A DNA stretch of 64,000 nucleotides. Source: Geobacillus thermodenitrificans subsp. thermodenitrificans DSM 465. Its GTDB lineage: Bacteria > Bacillota > Bacilli > Bacillales > Anoxybacillaceae. Positions within the stretch are counted from its first letter, which is position 1; every line of letters starts with the position of its first letter. Both the position numbers and the translations under genes were made by a program. Shown here piece after piece: positions 1 through 9,192 of the stretch. The DNA is taken from assembly GCF_000496575.1 (NCBI RefSeq), contig NZ_AYKT01000002.1, positions 124,001 through 188,000 of the forward strand. The letters are read 5' to 3'. Below the pieces are notes generated by a model. The model did not search any database. It was not told the origin of the DNA and saw only the letters and a list, made by a program, of their open reading frames with translations.

Positions 1-1043
1 TCATCGACGTCAAAGACGAGTTTGCGAACGAGTACGCGCTCATCGCCTTGCAAGCAAACGCGCTGTATGAAGGAAAATATCCGCTCGTCTCGGCACTGTC
101 CCGCCCGCTCATTGCGAAAAAATTGGTGGAAATCGCCGAGCTTGAAGGCGCGGTGGCAGTGGCTCACGGTTGCACGGGGAAAGGGAACGACCAAGTGCGT
201 TTTGAAGTGTCAATCAAAGCATTGAATCCGGATTTGGACGTGATCGCGCCCGTTCGTGAATGGAGCTGGTCGCGTGAGGAAGAAATCGAATACGCGAAAA
301 AACACGGCATTCCGATCCCGGTTGACCTTGATAGCCCGTTTTCGATCGACCAAAACTTATGGGGACGCAGCAACGAATGCGGCATTTTGGAAGATCCGTG
401 GGCTGCACCACCGGAAGAGGCGTACGAGCTGACAGCTTCGCTTGAGAATGCGCCGGACGTGCCGGATGTTATCGAGATCGGCTTTGAGCAAGGCGTGCCG
501 GTGACGCTAAACGGGAAAGCGTACCCGCTTGCACAGATGATTTTGGAGCTGAACGCCATCGCCGGCAAGCATGGTGTCGGCCGCATCGACCATGTCGAGA
601 ATCGCCTTGTTGGCATTAAGTCGCGTGAAGTGTACGAATGCCCAGGCGCCATGACATTGATCAAAGCGCATAAAGAGTTGGAAGACTTGACGCTTGTGCG
701 GGAAGTTGCCCATTTCAAGCCGCTCATCGAGCAAAAAATCGCCGAAGTCATTTACAACGGCCTCTGGTTCTCGCCGCTCAAAGATGCGTTGGTCGCGTTT
801 TTGAAAGAGACGCAGAAAAACGTGACCGGCGTTGTGCGTGTGAAGCTGTTTAAAGGCCATGCGATCGTCGAAGGGCGCAAATCGCCATTCTCGCTCTATG
901 ATGAAAAATTGGCAACGTATACTTCAGAAGACGAATTTGATCATCAAGCAGCCGTTGGCTTCATTTCGCTGTACGGCTTGCCGACGAAAGTCAACAGCAT
1001 TGTGAATAAGCAAAACAAATCATCGGTGTCGACGGGTCAATAA
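1..1043 (+). CDS. argG: argininosuccinate synthase (5' truncated by window edge)
   Basis: This enzyme joins citrulline and aspartate, using ATP, in the second-last step of arginine synthesis. Only the C-terminal part is present. The frame is open from base 3 and the true start lies before the window. The ATP-pyrophosphatase-type features [10 protein letters not shown] and [16 protein letters not shown] are visible, and the C-terminal multimerisation part is intact. argH follows 49 bases later on the same strand, the usual argGH pair of Bacillaceae. The identification is firm; only the N-terminus cannot be judged. Confidence 0.97.
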   Translation, partial: IDVKDEFANEYALIALQANALYEGKYPLVSALSRPLIAKKLVEIAELEGAVAVAHGCTGKGNDQVRFEVSIKALNPDLDVIAPVREWSWSREEEIEYAKKHGIPIPVDLDSPFSIDQNLWGRSNECGILEDPWAAPPEEAYELTASLENAPDVPDVIEIGFEQGVPVTLNGKAYPLAQMILELNAIAGKHGVGRIDHVENRLVGIKSREVYECPGAMTLIKAHKELEDLTLVREVAHFKPLIEQKIAEVIYNGLWFSPLKDALVAFLKETQKNVTGVVRVKLFKGHAIVEGRKSPFSLYDEKLATYTSEDEFDHQAAVGFISLYGLPTKVNSIVNKQNKSSVSTGQ

Positions 1044-1060
1044 AACATCGGGAAAAGGAA

Positions 1061-1080
1061 GGAGGAAGTCGCATTCCTCT
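1061..1080 (+). promoter_or_regulatory. hairpin burying the argH Shine-Dalgarno
   Basis: GGAGGAA (1061-1067) can pair with TTCCTCT (1074-1080) around a six-base loop, with one G-U pair. It hides the only strong ribosome binding sequence before argH, whose GTG is at 1093. The pairing is seen in the sequence; a role in translation control is inferred. Confidence 0.4.
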
Positions 1081-1092
1081 GCGGCGTGATGT

Positions 1093-2472
1093 GTGAAAAA
1101 GCTTTGGGGTGGACGATTTACAAAAACAGCGGAAGAATGGGTCGATGAGTTTGGCGCATCGATCCCGTTCGACCAAGAGCTCGTTGAAGAAGATATTGAA
1201 GGCAGCCTCGCTCATGTGACGATGCTCGGCGAGTGCGGCATTTTGCCGGCCGAGGACGTCGAAAAAATAAAAGACGGGCTTCTGCGCTTGCTCGAAAAAG
1301 CGAAGCGGGGAGAGCTGGAGTTTTCGGTCGCGTATGAAGACATTCACTTAAACATCGAAAAAATGTTGATCGATGACATCGGCTCAGTCGGCGGCAAGTT
1401 GCATACCGGACGGAGCCGGAACGACCAAGTGGCGACCGATATGCATCTATACTTGCGCAAGCGCGTCAAAGAGATTCTCAGCTTGATCCGCGGGCTGCAG
1501 CGGGCGCTTGTGTCTCAAGCCGAGAAGCATGTCGAAACGATCATGCCGGGGTATACGCATTTGCAGCGGGCGCAGCCGATTTCGTTCGCCCATCATCTGC
1601 TTGCGTATGTGTGGATGTTAGAACGTGACTATGAGCGCTTTTCCGAGTCGCTGAAACGGATCAACCGCTCGCCGCTTGGCGCCGGGGCGCTCGCCGGCAC
1701 GACGTTCCCGATCAACCGGCAGCGGACGGCGGAGCTCCTTGGTTTTGAAGGCATTTACGAAAACAGCTTAGATGCTGTAAGCGATCGCGATTTTATCATC
1801 GAATTTCTAAGCAACAGCTCGATGCTCATGATGCACTTATCGCGGCTAGCGGAGGAGCTCATCCTTTGGTCAAGCCAAGAGTTTCAGTTCGTTGAGCTTG
1901 ATGACGCGTTTGCGACCGGCAGCAGCATCATGCCGCAAAAGAAAAACCCGGACATGGCCGAGCTTATCCGCGGCAAAACCGGGCGGGTCTACGGGCACCT
2001 AATGGCCTTGTTGACGGTGATGAAAGGGCTGCCGCTTGCCTACAACAAAGATATGCAAGAAGATAAAGAAGGCATGTTCGATACGGTGAAGACGGTCATC
2101 GGTTCGTTGAAAATTTTCACCGGCATGATTGAGACGATGAATGTGCGCGTGGATGCGATGGAGAAGGCGACAAAACAAGACTTTTCGAACGCTACGGAGC
2201 TCGCCGATTATCTGGCGGCCAAAGGCATGCCGTTCCGCGAAGCGCATGAGGTCGTCGGCAAGCTCGTCTTGCATTGCATCGAACAAGGCGTTTTTTTGGC
2301 CGATTTGCCGCTTGAGGTGTATAAGGAAGCGTCGCCGCTGTTTGAAAAAGACATTTATGACGCGTTGAATTCGCGTACGGCGGTCAATCGCCGCAACAGC
2401 GCCGGCGGAACCGGTTTTGCGGAAGTGCGCGCGACGCTCGCCAAAGTGAAAGAGAGACTAGGCACCCTGTAA
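1093..2472 (+). CDS. argH: argininosuccinate lyase
   Basis: Splits argininosuccinate into arginine and fumarate, the last step of arginine synthesis. The 459-residue product has normal length. The fumarase/aspartase superfamily signature [12 protein letters not shown] carries the catalytic serine loop, and [12 protein letters not shown] and [10 protein letters not shown] are the other two conserved regions. The start is GTG at 1093, because the frame is closed by a stop just upstream. The nearest good Shine-Dalgarno (GGAGGAAG, 1061-1068) is about 25 bases away and lies inside a small hairpin, which is unusual and is reported as a finding. It is transcribed with argG and ends in a terminator overlapping the stop codon. 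Confidence 0.97.
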   Translation: MKKLWGGRFTKTAEEWVDEFGASIPFDQELVEEDIEGSLAHVTMLGECGILPAEDVEKIKDGLLRLLEKAKRGELEFSVAYEDIHLNIEKMLIDDIGSVGGKLHTGRSRNDQVATDMHLYLRKRVKEILSLIRGLQRALVSQAEKHVETIMPGYTHLQRAQPISFAHHLLAYVWMLERDYERFSESLKRINRSPLGAGALAGTTFPINRQRTAELLGFEGIYENSLDAVSDRDFIIEFLSNSSMLMMHLSRLAEELILWSSQEFQFVELDDAFATGSSIMPQKKNPDMAELIRGKTGRVYGHLMALLTVMKGLPLAYNKDMQEDKEGMFDTVKTVIGSLKIFTGMIETMNVRVDAMEKATKQDFSNATELADYLAAKGMPFREAHEVVGKLVLHCIEQGVFLADLPLEVYKEASPLFEKDIYDALNSRTAVNRRNSAGGTGFAEVRATLAKVKERLGTL

Positions 2473-2494
2473 CATGACGGGGTGCTCTTTTTTT
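2461..2494 (+). terminator. argGH intrinsic terminator
   Basis: GCACCC (2462-2467) pairs with GGGTGC (2480-2485) and is followed by CTCTTTTTTT. The left arm overlaps the last codons of argH. Confidence 0.85.
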
Positions 2495-2557
2495 GGACAG
2501 GGCCGGAACATGTGCGGTTTCTTTCTCTCTCTATGTGCATGAGTTTTGTTCGTACCA

Positions 2558-3004
2558 CTATTCTTTTGGTGTCCGAACGACCAACACATCGCATTTTGCA
2601 TAGCGGACGATGTTTTCCGATACGCTGCCGATTAAGAACCGCTCGACCGCGTTCAGACCCGTCGCCCCGCAAATGATTAAGTCGGCTTTGTATTTGGGAG
2701 CGACGTCCTTGGCGATTTTCACTTTCGGCGAGCCAAACTCAATGTCGGTCTCCACGTCGTTGAGTCCTGCGGCGATGACCGCATTTTTATAACGTTCGAG
2801 CAGGTCGTTGGCGTACTGCTCCGACCGTTCGGCAAGAGAATAATCATGCGCCTCGACAGTCGTAAAGCCGCGCAAATCGATAATATGGGATAAAATGAGC
2901 TTCGCTTTGTTTCGTTTCGCAATTTCGATCGCTTTTTTCAACGCCCATTCTGCTTCTTTCGAGCCGTCAACAGCAACGACAATCGTTTTGTATGTTGTCG
3001 TCAC
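2558..3004 (-). CDS. universal stress protein (UspA family)
   Basis: A 148-residue cytosolic Usp-domain protein. The fold begins with KTIVVAVDGSKEAEWAL, and the ATP-binding signature near the C-terminus reads GATGLNAVERFLIGSVSENI, matching the G-2x-G-9x-G(S/T) pattern of ATP-binding Usp proteins. I prefer GTG at 3004 because AAGGGGAG lies about 8 bases upstream; a GTG at 3013 directly abuts that site. It stands alone, convergent with argH and divergent from the small gene at 3113. Exact substrate or partner is unknown. Confidence 0.9.
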   Translation of the reverse strand: MTTTYKTIVVAVDGSKEAEWALKKAIEIAKRNKAKLILSHIIDLRGFTTVEAHDYSLAERSEQYANDLLERYKNAVIAAGLNDVETDIEFGSPKVKIAKDVAPKYKADLIICGATGLNAVERFLIGSVSENIVRYAKCDVLVVRTPKE

Positions 3005-3112
3005 GTTCTCCACTCCCCTTGGATATAAATGTTACTTCTATATGTAGTATACCCTCCTCGTTCTAGCGGGAAACTAGACCATATATTTCGATTTTGTGAA
3101 CAAGGAGGAAAA

Positions 3113-3259
3113 ATGATGGAAAAGCGGTACAACGGCTGGTCATACGATGAGGAGGAAGTACGGACGATTACGCAGCAAATTACTGAGTCGTATGAGAGCG
3201 GTATGATTGATGATGACGATGCATCGTATTATGACCCGCGCCGGGAAGTCGGCGAATAA
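3113..3259 (+). CDS. small acidic protein, function unknown
   Basis: A 48-residue product beginning MMEKRYNGWSYDEEE. It is rich in Glu and Asp and has no membrane segment or signal peptide. A near-perfect ribosome binding site, AAGGAGG (3103-3109), precedes ATG 3113 with proper spacing, and a terminator follows immediately, so it is a convincing single-gene unit. It resembles in size and position the small ytz-type genes of B. subtilis in this neighbourhood, but I cannot assign a function. An in-frame extension upstream to 3029 has no ribosome binding site and I do not support it. Confidence 0.8.
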   Translation: MMEKRYNGWSYDEEEVRTITQQITESYESGMIDDDDASYYDPRREVGE

Positions 3260-3291
3260 CCATAGCGACAACGCGCTATGGTTATTTTTTT
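3256..3291 (+). terminator. intrinsic terminator after the small acidic gene
   Basis: AACCATAGCG (3258-3267) pairs with CGCTATGGTT (3273-3282) and is followed by ATTTTTTT. Confidence 0.9.
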
Positions 3292-3295
3292 ATCA

Positions 3296-3500
3296 TCGTG
3301 CCCCGGGAAGACCTCACTTCGACCCCATGAGGATAAGTGGGAGATGAATCCGTCATCACCCACTGTGGAGCGCACGAGGCTGGCGTGGTTGACAGCCTGC
3401 CGTGGGACGGGTGTTCCCGACACTCTCCTCTCTAAGCGTAAACGTCGGTGGCAGAGCGTTCCAATTCTCTCCTGTTTGTAGTAAAGTAAAAATGAGACAG
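3296..3500 (+). ncRNA. candidate structured RNA or mobile-element RNA relic (unidentified)
   Basis: A noncoding interval of about 200 bases with consecutive stable hairpins. GTGGG-A-GATGA (3337-3347) pairs with TCATC-A-CCCAC (3353-3363) around a five-base loop. AGGCTG (3377-3382) pairs with CAGCCT (3393-3398). CGGG (3408-3411) pairs with CCCG (3416-3419). No reading frame here has a ribosome binding site. The terminator just upstream isolates it from the gene before, and the SDR gene starts at 3527. It could be the leader of that gene, an independent small RNA, or the left-over guide-RNA end of an IS200/IS605-type element; the sequence does not decide. Confidence 0.45.
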
Positions 3501-3526
3501 GCGAATAGCGGCAAGGAGGGAGAACA

Positions 3527-4291
3527 GTGCGGCACGCCTTAATCACGGCTGGAGCGAAAGGGCTGGGTCGAAAAGTGACGGAGCTGCTGCTGGACAAAGG
3601 TTATTCAGTGACGGTTAACTACCGGAGCGATGAACGGGCAGTGCACTTGCTTCAAGAACGGTATAAGGACGCGAGCGATCGTCTCCAATTTGTGCGCGGC
3701 GATGTGACCAACAAAGACGATTTGGCGGCATTGGTTGACGCGGCCATGGAACGGTTCGGCCGCATTGATTTCCTCATTAACAACGCGGGACCATACATTT
3801 TTGAACGGAAAAAGCTGGCCGATTATACGGAAGATGAATGGTACGAGATGGTGGAAGGCAACTTGAGCTCGGTGTTCCATTTGGTAAGGCGGACGATTCC
3901 GATTATGCGGAAACAACGGTTCGGTCGCATCATTACGTATGGGTTCCAAGGAGCGGCCGATGCCCCGGGATGGGTGCATCGTTCGGCCTTTGGCGCTGCG
4001 AAGGTCGGGCTTGTGTCATTGACGAAAACGATCGCTCTCGAAGAGGCGGAATACGGCATCACCGCCAACATGGTCTGTCCAGGCAACATCGTTGGCGACA
4101 TGAAAGAAGCGGACATTCAAGATGCCCGCACCAAGCGTGATGAGGAAACGCCCATCGGACGGCCTGGGACGGGAGAGGATATCGCTCGTGTCATCGCCTT
4201 TTTGTGCGAAGACGATTCGGACTTCATCACCGGCGCTGTCATTGATGTCACCGGCGGAGCGAACGTCATCTATCGCCACTTTTTCCGGTGA
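3527..4291 (+). CDS. ytkK: SDR-family protein with degenerate catalytic site (YtkK-like)
   Basis: A 254-residue short-chain dehydrogenase/reductase. The nucleotide-binding glycine motif TAGAKGLG (residues 7-14), the NNAG motif (85-88) and the structural Asn in EGNLSS are present, so NAD(P) binding is expected. The catalytic residues are not normal: the position of the YxxxK tyrosine is Phe155 (FGAAK, Lys159 kept), and the usual catalytic serine segment reads ITYGF. This suggests a non-catalytic or altered protein. Start GTG 3527 follows GGAGGG. Location near argH and ald resembles B. subtilis ytkK, but the symbol rests on memory of that protein. Confidence 0.8.
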   Translation: MRHALITAGAKGLGRKVTELLLDKGYSVTVNYRSDERAVHLLQERYKDASDRLQFVRGDVTNKDDLAALVDAAMERFGRIDFLINNAGPYIFERKKLADYTEDEWYEMVEGNLSSVFHLVRRTIPIMRKQRFGRIITYGFQGAADAPGWVHRSAFGAAKVGLVSLTKTIALEEAEYGITANMVCPGNIVGDMKEADIQDARTKRDEETPIGRPGTGEDIARVIAFLCEDDSDFITGAVIDVTGGANVIYRHFFR

Positions 4292-4382
4292 TCGCAATGC
4301 CGTCTTCTTTTGCTGTTTGCTTTCCGGTTGAACAGGGAACAATAAAAGAGGAAGTGGCAAGGAAAAAGGAGGAAAATGAACG

Positions 4383-5498
4383 GTGAAAATTGGCGTTCCA
4401 AAAGAAATCAAAAATAATGAAAACCGTGTCGCCATTACACCGGCTGGCGTCATGACGCTTGTGAAAGCCGGGCATGACGTCTATGTTGAAACGAATGCCG
4501 GCGCCGGATCGGGCTTTTCAGATGCCGAATATGAACAAGCCGGAGCGGTGATCGTACCGAACGCCGAAGACGCGTGGGCGGCGGAGATGGTGTTGAAAGT
4601 GAAAGAACCGCTGCCTGAGGAATTCCGTTATTTTCGGCCTGGGTTGATTTTGTTTACGTATTTGCATTTGGCAGCGGCCGAAGAGCTAACAAAAGCGCTT
4701 GTTGAACAAAAAGTCGTCGGCATCGCCTATGAGACGGTGCAGTTGGAGAATGGCTCCCTGCCGCTATTAACCCCGATGAGTGAAGTCGCAGGCCGCATGT
4801 CGGTGCAAGTCGGTGCCCAGTTTTTGGAGAAACCGCACGGCGGCAAAGGGATTTTGCTTGGCGGTGTACCCGGAGTGCGACGCGGCAAAGTGACAATCAT
4901 CGGTGGGGGAACGGCTGGGACGAACGCAGCAAAAATCGCCGTCGGCCTCGGGGCGGACGTGACGATTTTGGACATCAACGCCGATCGGCTGCGTGAGTTG
5001 GATGATTTGTTTGGCGACCATGTGACGACGTTAATGTCCAACCCATACCATATCGCGGAATGTGTGCGCGAATCAGATTTGGTCGTCGGCGCGGTCTTGA
5101 TCCCGGGGGCGAAAGCGCCAAAGCTCGTCACCGAAGAGATGGTTCGCTCGATGGCCCCGGGCTCGGTACTTGTCGATATTGCGATCGACCAAGGGGGCAT
5201 TTTTGAAACAACCGACCGAGTGACGACGCATGACAACCCGACATACGTCAAGCACGGCATCGTCCATTACGCCGTCGCCAACATGCCGGGCGCTGTCCCG
5301 CGCACCTCGACGTTTGCGCTTACGAACGTCACGATCCCATACGCCTTGCAGATCGCCAACAAAGGCTACCGCGCTGCGAGTCTTGACAATCCGGCATTGT
5401 TAAAAGGAATCAACACGCTAGACGGGCACATCGTGTACGAAGCGGTAGCGGCGGCTCACAATATGCCGTATACGGATGTTCATCAGGTATTAGGGTAA
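4383..5498 (+). CDS. ald: alanine dehydrogenase
   Basis: NAD-dependent, reversible conversion of L-alanine to pyruvate and ammonia, used for alanine catabolism and during sporulation. The 371-residue length is normal. [20 protein letters not shown] is the family's N-terminal signature. Substrate-binding Lys and His lie in KVKEP and YLHLA, and the Rossmann motif GGGTAG sits near residue 174. The start is GTG 4383 after AAGGAGG (4366-4372); an ATG a few bases upstream is out of frame. It is monocistronic, with a strong stem-loop downstream. Confidence 0.97.
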   Translation: MKIGVPKEIKNNENRVAITPAGVMTLVKAGHDVYVETNAGAGSGFSDAEYEQAGAVIVPNAEDAWAAEMVLKVKEPLPEEFRYFRPGLILFTYLHLAAAEELTKALVEQKVVGIAYETVQLENGSLPLLTPMSEVAGRMSVQVGAQFLEKPHGGKGILLGGVPGVRRGKVTIIGGGTAGTNAAKIAVGLGADVTILDINADRLRELDDLFGDHVTTLMSNPYHIAECVRESDLVVGAVLIPGAKAPKLVTEEMVRSMAPGSVLVDIAIDQGGIFETTDRVTTHDNPTYVKHGIVHYAVANMPGAVPRTSTFALTNVTIPYALQIANKGYRAASLDNPALLKGINTLDGHIVYEAVAAAHNMPYTDVHQVLG

Positions 5499-5566
5499 TG
5501 AAATGGTGGCGGGGCGCCCAGTGATTCCCGAAAGAGAAGGTGCAAGAAACAAAGCCAATAAACCGC

Positions 5567-5612
5567 AAAGCTGCCCAACTCGGCCTTGCAGCAGGCCGGC
5601 GGGCAGCTTTCG
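5567..5612. terminator. strong stem-loop between ald and the convergent peptidase gene
   Basis: AAAGCTGCCC (5567-5576) pairs with GGGCAGCTTT (5601-5610), with an inner CGGCCT/AGGCCG stem. The T-run is poor, so termination efficiency is uncertain. It probably serves both strands. Confidence 0.7.
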
Positions 5613-5650
5613 CTGTTTAGACAAGAGAATCAGTTTCTAAACTCCGCACG

Positions 5651-6745
5651 TTAAACGATGATCAGTTCTTTTGAAAACGATGTCAGCACCTGACCCCCGC
5701 TGTCGGTGACAGCGATGTCATCCTCAATGCGCACGCCGCCGATTGCGGGGACGTAAATGCCTGGTTCGATCGTAAACACCATCCCTGGGACAAGAAGCTC
5801 TTCGTTTGCGCCATGGAGGGATGGGTGTTCGTGGACCTCAATCCCTAAGCCGTGGCCGACGCGATGGGTGAAGTACGGACCATAGCCGGCCTGTTCGATG
5901 ACGCTGCGGGCGGCGCGATCGATGGCGCCCAAAGCTGTTTGCGGGCGGCAAGCATCAATCGCCGCTTGTTGGGCGCGCAGGACGGTGTTGTAAATGAGTC
6001 GTTGTTCGTCGCTTGCCGTTTGACAGACGACAGTGCGGGTGATGTCCGAACAATAGCCGTCAACGATGACTCCCAAATCGAATAAGACGAAATCGCCCGA
6101 AGCGACCGCTGCCGATCCCGGCACGCCGTGCGGATCGGCCGTGCGCGCGCCTGTCAGCACGGTTGTCGGAAACGACATTCCTTCCACGCCGAGCTTTTTC
6201 AGTTCATATTCGATCACAGCGACGAGCTCGAGCTCTGTTACGCCGGGGCGGATGGCCGATACGCCGATTTCAATCGCTCGGTCGGCGAGTTCGGCTGCCT
6301 GGCGCAACCGTTTCATTTCTTGCTCGTCTTTGATAAGGCGAAGCTGACGCAGTGTTTCTTCAGCGTCGAGCCATTGGACGTTGGGAAACAGCGCCGAAAG
6401 CCGCTCGAAACGCGCGAATGACAAATGGCTTTTCTCGACGGCGATGGTGTTTGCTTTAATCGCTCGTCCTTGCAGATGGCGGTGAATTTCTTCCCACGGG
6501 TCGGTGCTGTCATCATAGCCGATCACCGCATACCCCCAACCAGCCCGGCGGGCGCGGGCGGTTTCCATTTGCGGGCAGACGAGCACGGGCTCGCCGTCAG
6601 GAAAAACGAGAAGCGCGAGCAGCCGCTCGTGCGGGTCGCACCAAAATCCGCTTAAATAAAAGACGTTGGCGCTTGACGTGATGAAGGCAAATGAATCATC
6701 ATGATGTTGAAGCCATAATGATAACGATTTCAGCCGTTGATTCAT
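5651..6745 (-). CDS. M24 family Xaa-Pro peptidase (PepQ/YpdF type)
   Basis: A 364-residue cytosolic metallopeptidase predicted to cleave X-Pro dipeptides or short peptides. The N-terminal creatinase-like domain covers roughly residues 1-130. The pita-bread catalytic domain follows, with metal ligands visible in FDLGVIVDGYCSDITRT (two Asp), HRVGHGLGIEVHE (His), TIEPGIY (Glu) and GVRIEDDIAV (Glu). All five ligands are present, so it should be active. ATG 6745 is preceded on its strand by GGAAGGAAT. It is monocistronic and divergent from ytkL. Dipeptidase versus aminopeptidase specificity cannot be told from sequence. Confidence 0.9.
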   Translation of the reverse strand: MNQRLKSLSLWLQHHDDSFAFITSSANVFYLSGFWCDPHERLLALLVFPDGEPVLVCPQMETARARRAGWGYAVIGYDDSTDPWEEIHRHLQGRAIKANTIAVEKSHLSFARFERLSALFPNVQWLDAEETLRQLRLIKDEQEMKRLRQAAELADRAIEIGVSAIRPGVTELELVAVIEYELKKLGVEGMSFPTTVLTGARTADPHGVPGSAAVASGDFVLFDLGVIVDGYCSDITRTVVCQTASDEQRLIYNTVLRAQQAAIDACRPQTALGAIDRAARSVIEQAGYGPYFTHRVGHGLGIEVHEHPSLHGANEELLVPGMVFTIEPGIYVPAIGGVRIEDDIAVTDSGGQVLTSFSKELIIV

Positions 6746-6885
6746 CGTTCCATTCCTTCCTTTTTTCGCTATCGTTCATTTTGAGCGTACCAAGAAACGG
6801 GCAAATTGTAAATGGATAAGCGGGAAAAGAAGGAAATGAACGCGCGGCGGCGAACCATGTTTAAGTGGAAAGGAGAGATGTGACT

Positions 6886-7566
6886 ATGAAAATCAGCTAC
6901 CATGGCCATTCAGTTGTTCGCATTGAAACAAACGGAAAAACGATTTTGATCGACCCGTTCATCACCGGCAACACAACGACCGACTTGAACGCAGCCGATG
7001 TGAAAGCGGACGTCATTTTGTTGACGCACGGGCACGGCGACCATGTGGGTGATACGGTCGAGATTGCGAAGCGGAACAATGCGCTCGTCGTAGCGACGTT
7101 CGAGCTGGCGACGTATTTAAGCTGGCAAGGGGTCGAGACGTTCGGTATGAACATCGGTGGGGCGCGCGAATTTGACTTTGGCACGGTGAAGTTCACACAG
7201 GCATTTCACAGCTCCGGCTTTGTGACAGAAGACAAACAAATCATTTATTTAGGCATGCCGACTGGCATTTTGTTCACCGCCGAAGGCAAAACGATCTACC
7301 ATGCCGGTGACACCGGACTGTTTTCTGACATGAAACTGATCGGCGAGCGTCATTCGATCGATGTGGCGTTTTTGCCGATCGGCGACAGCTTCACGATGGG
7401 ACCGGAAGATGCGGCGGTGGCTGCCGAATGGCTTGGGGCGAAGCTGGTCGTGCCGATCCATTACAACACGTTCCCGCCGATCGCACAAGATCCACAACAG
7501 TTCGTGTCGCTTCTCCCGCCGGGCGTCGGACGCGCCTTGCAGCCGGGCGAAAGCATCGAGCTGTAA
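6886..7566 (+). CDS. ytkL: metallo-beta-lactamase-fold hydrolase, UPF0173 (YtkL)
   Basis: A 226-residue cytosolic protein of the UPF0173 metal-dependent hydrolase family. The metal-binding motif [11 protein letters not shown] (HxHxDH) and the later YHAGDTG and VPIHYNTFP (final His) are intact. ATG 6886 is chosen because AAAGGAGAG (6868-6876) is well placed for it; an upstream in-frame start at 6865 lies before that site. The physiological substrate of this family is not known to me. A terminator follows. Confidence 0.92.
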   Translation: MKISYHGHSVVRIETNGKTILIDPFITGNTTTDLNAADVKADVILLTHGHGDHVGDTVEIAKRNNALVVATFELATYLSWQGVETFGMNIGGAREFDFGTVKFTQAFHSSGFVTEDKQIIYLGMPTGILFTAEGKTIYHAGDTGLFSDMKLIGERHSIDVAFLPIGDSFTMGPEDAAVAAEWLGAKLVVPIHYNTFPPIAQDPQQFVSLLPPGVGRALQPGESIEL

Positions 7567-7610
7567 CCGCCTGTTCCTTGCAGTACAAACCGCTTTTAGC
7601 CGCTGTTCAT

Positions 7611-7646
7611 TGAGGGGAAAGGAATTGACCTTTCCTCTCTTTTTGT
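7611..7646 (+). terminator. intrinsic terminator after ytkL
   Basis: GAGGGGAAAGG (7612-7622) pairs with CCTTTCCTC (7629-7637) around AATTGA and is followed by TCTTTTTG. Confidence 0.85.
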
Positions 7647-7765
7647 CAACAGGACGACATGCTCCTTTGGTCAAACGGGTGGATGCGCGGTGATGCGGTT
7701 GGAGTGATTGGTGATTGCCGGTTGTGTTTTTTGATGAGCCACATCCTTCGCATAGCCCCTTCCCG

Positions 7766-7795
7766 TTGAATCGCTGCCGTTGTGCCCGTTATAAT
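7766..7795 (+). promoter_or_regulatory. sigma-A-type promoter of ytoI
   Basis: TTGAAT (7766-7771), an 18-base spacer, then a perfect TATAAT (7790-7795). It lies about 30 bases before the ytoI start. Confidence 0.65.
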
Positions 7796-7827
7796 GAAAG
7801 TAACAATATGCAAAGGGTGAAGGACCG

Positions 7828-9135
7828 TTGGCGACAAAACATGAGCAAATTTTGCAATACATCCATCAGTTGCCGATTGGCGAGAAAATTTCTGTCCGCC
7901 AGATCGCCAAAGAAATGGGCGTGAGCGAAGGCACAGCGTATCGAGCGATTAAGGATGCGGAAAACAAAGGATATGTGAGCACGATTGAGCGCGTCGGCAC
8001 GATTCGGATCGAGAAAAAGCGAAAGGAAAACATTGAAAAGTTGACGTATGCGGAAGTTGTTAACATCGTCGACGGACAAGTGCTCGGCGGGAGAGAAGGA
8101 TTGTATAAGACGCTCAACCGCTTTGTCATCGGTGCGATGCAGCTGGAAGCGATGATGCGCTATACCGGAGCGGGCGATTTGTTGATTGTCGGCAACCGGA
8201 CAAAAGCGCATGAGCTGGCGCTTCAAGCTGGGGCGGCAGTGCTCATCACCGGAGGGTTTGATACGGCCGATCACGTCAAAAAACTTGCCGACGAGCGGCA
8301 GCTGCCGATCATCTCGACGAGCTACGATACGTTTACCGTGGCGACGATGATCAACCGTGCCATTTACGACCAGTTGATTAAAAAAGAAATTGTGCTCGTC
8401 GAGGATATTATTATCCCGCTGGAAAAAACCGCGTACTTGCGCGTCAACGACCCGATTGAGCGGTGGTATGTATTAAACAAGGAAACGCGCCATAGCCGCT
8501 TCCCGGTTGTCGATGACGATTGGAAAGTACAAGGGATTGTGACGGCGAAAGACGTACTTGATATGGATCGCCAGCTGCCGATCGAAAAAGTGATGACGAA
8601 GCAGCCGATTACGGTGAATGGAAAAACGTCGGTCGCTTTTGCTTCCCACATTATGGTGTGGGAAGGGATCGAACTTCTTCCGGTTGTGGATGATCACCAC
8701 CGGCTGCAAGGGATTATTAGCCGACAGGATGTGTTGAAAGCGCTGCAGATGGCACAGCGTCAGCCGCAAGTCGGCGAGACGATCGAAGACCTTATCACCG
8801 CCCAGTTTCGTGAGTCAGGCGACAAAGAGACGTTGTTTCGCTGCGCGATCACCCCGCAAATGACAAGCTATTTAGGGACGCTCTCGTATGGTGTGTTTAC
8901 GACGATCGTCACCGAAGCGGCGGCACGGATGCTGAGGGCGTACAAACGCGGGGATTTAGTGATGGAAAACATAACCATTTACTTCATCAAGCCAGTGCAA
9001 ATCGACAGCACGGTCGATGTGAAGGCGAAGTTGCTTGAACTCGGGCGCAAATTCGGGAAAGTAGATGTCGAGGTGTATAACGAAGGGGCGATCGTCGGCA
9101 AGGCGATGATGATGTGCCAGCTGATCGACCGATAG
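7828..9135 (+). CDS. ytoI: HTH-DRTGG-CBS-hotdog multidomain protein (YtoI)
   Basis: A 435-residue protein with an unusual set of domains. There is an N-terminal helix-turn-helix (about 20-50, VRQIAKEMGVSEGTAYRAIK), then a DRTGG-type domain (about 75-185). Two CBS domains follow (about 195-310; SRFPVVDDDWKVQGIVT and ELLPVVDDHHRLQGIIS are the repeated nucleotide-binding motifs). The C-terminus is a thioesterase-like hotdog domain (about 320-435). The combination suggests a nucleotide-sensing regulator. The start is TTG 7828 after GGGTGAAGGA. Function is not established from sequence. It is a single-gene unit with its own promoter and terminator. Confidence 0.88.
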   Translation: MATKHEQILQYIHQLPIGEKISVRQIAKEMGVSEGTAYRAIKDAENKGYVSTIERVGTIRIEKKRKENIEKLTYAEVVNIVDGQVLGGREGLYKTLNRFVIGAMQLEAMMRYTGAGDLLIVGNRTKAHELALQAGAAVLITGGFDTADHVKKLADERQLPIISTSYDTFTVATMINRAIYDQLIKKEIVLVEDIIIPLEKTAYLRVNDPIERWYVLNKETRHSRFPVVDDDWKVQGIVTAKDVLDMDRQLPIEKVMTKQPITVNGKTSVAFASHIMVWEGIELLPVVDDHHRLQGIISRQDVLKALQMAQRQPQVGETIEDLITAQFRESGDKETLFRCAITPQMTSYLGTLSYGVFTTIVTEAAARMLRAYKRGDLVMENITIYFIKPVQIDSTVDVKAKLLELGRKFGKVDVEVYNEGAIVGKAMMMCQLIDR

Positions 9136-9151
9136 ACGGTGAAGGCAAACG

Positions 9152-9192
9152 AAGGGGATGAGGCGATGCCAACGATTCGACCATCCCTTTTT
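9152..9192 (+). terminator. intrinsic terminator after ytoI
   Basis: AAGGGGATG (9152-9160) pairs with CATCCCTTT (9182-9190) with one bulge and runs into TTT. The rest of the interval up to 9335 shows nothing else I can support. Confidence 0.6.

Noticed and set aside
164-751. Long minus-strand frame inside argG
   Set aside because: It is the mirror of a strongly conserved gene on the plus strand, lacks a ribosome binding site, and its translation has no recognisable family character.
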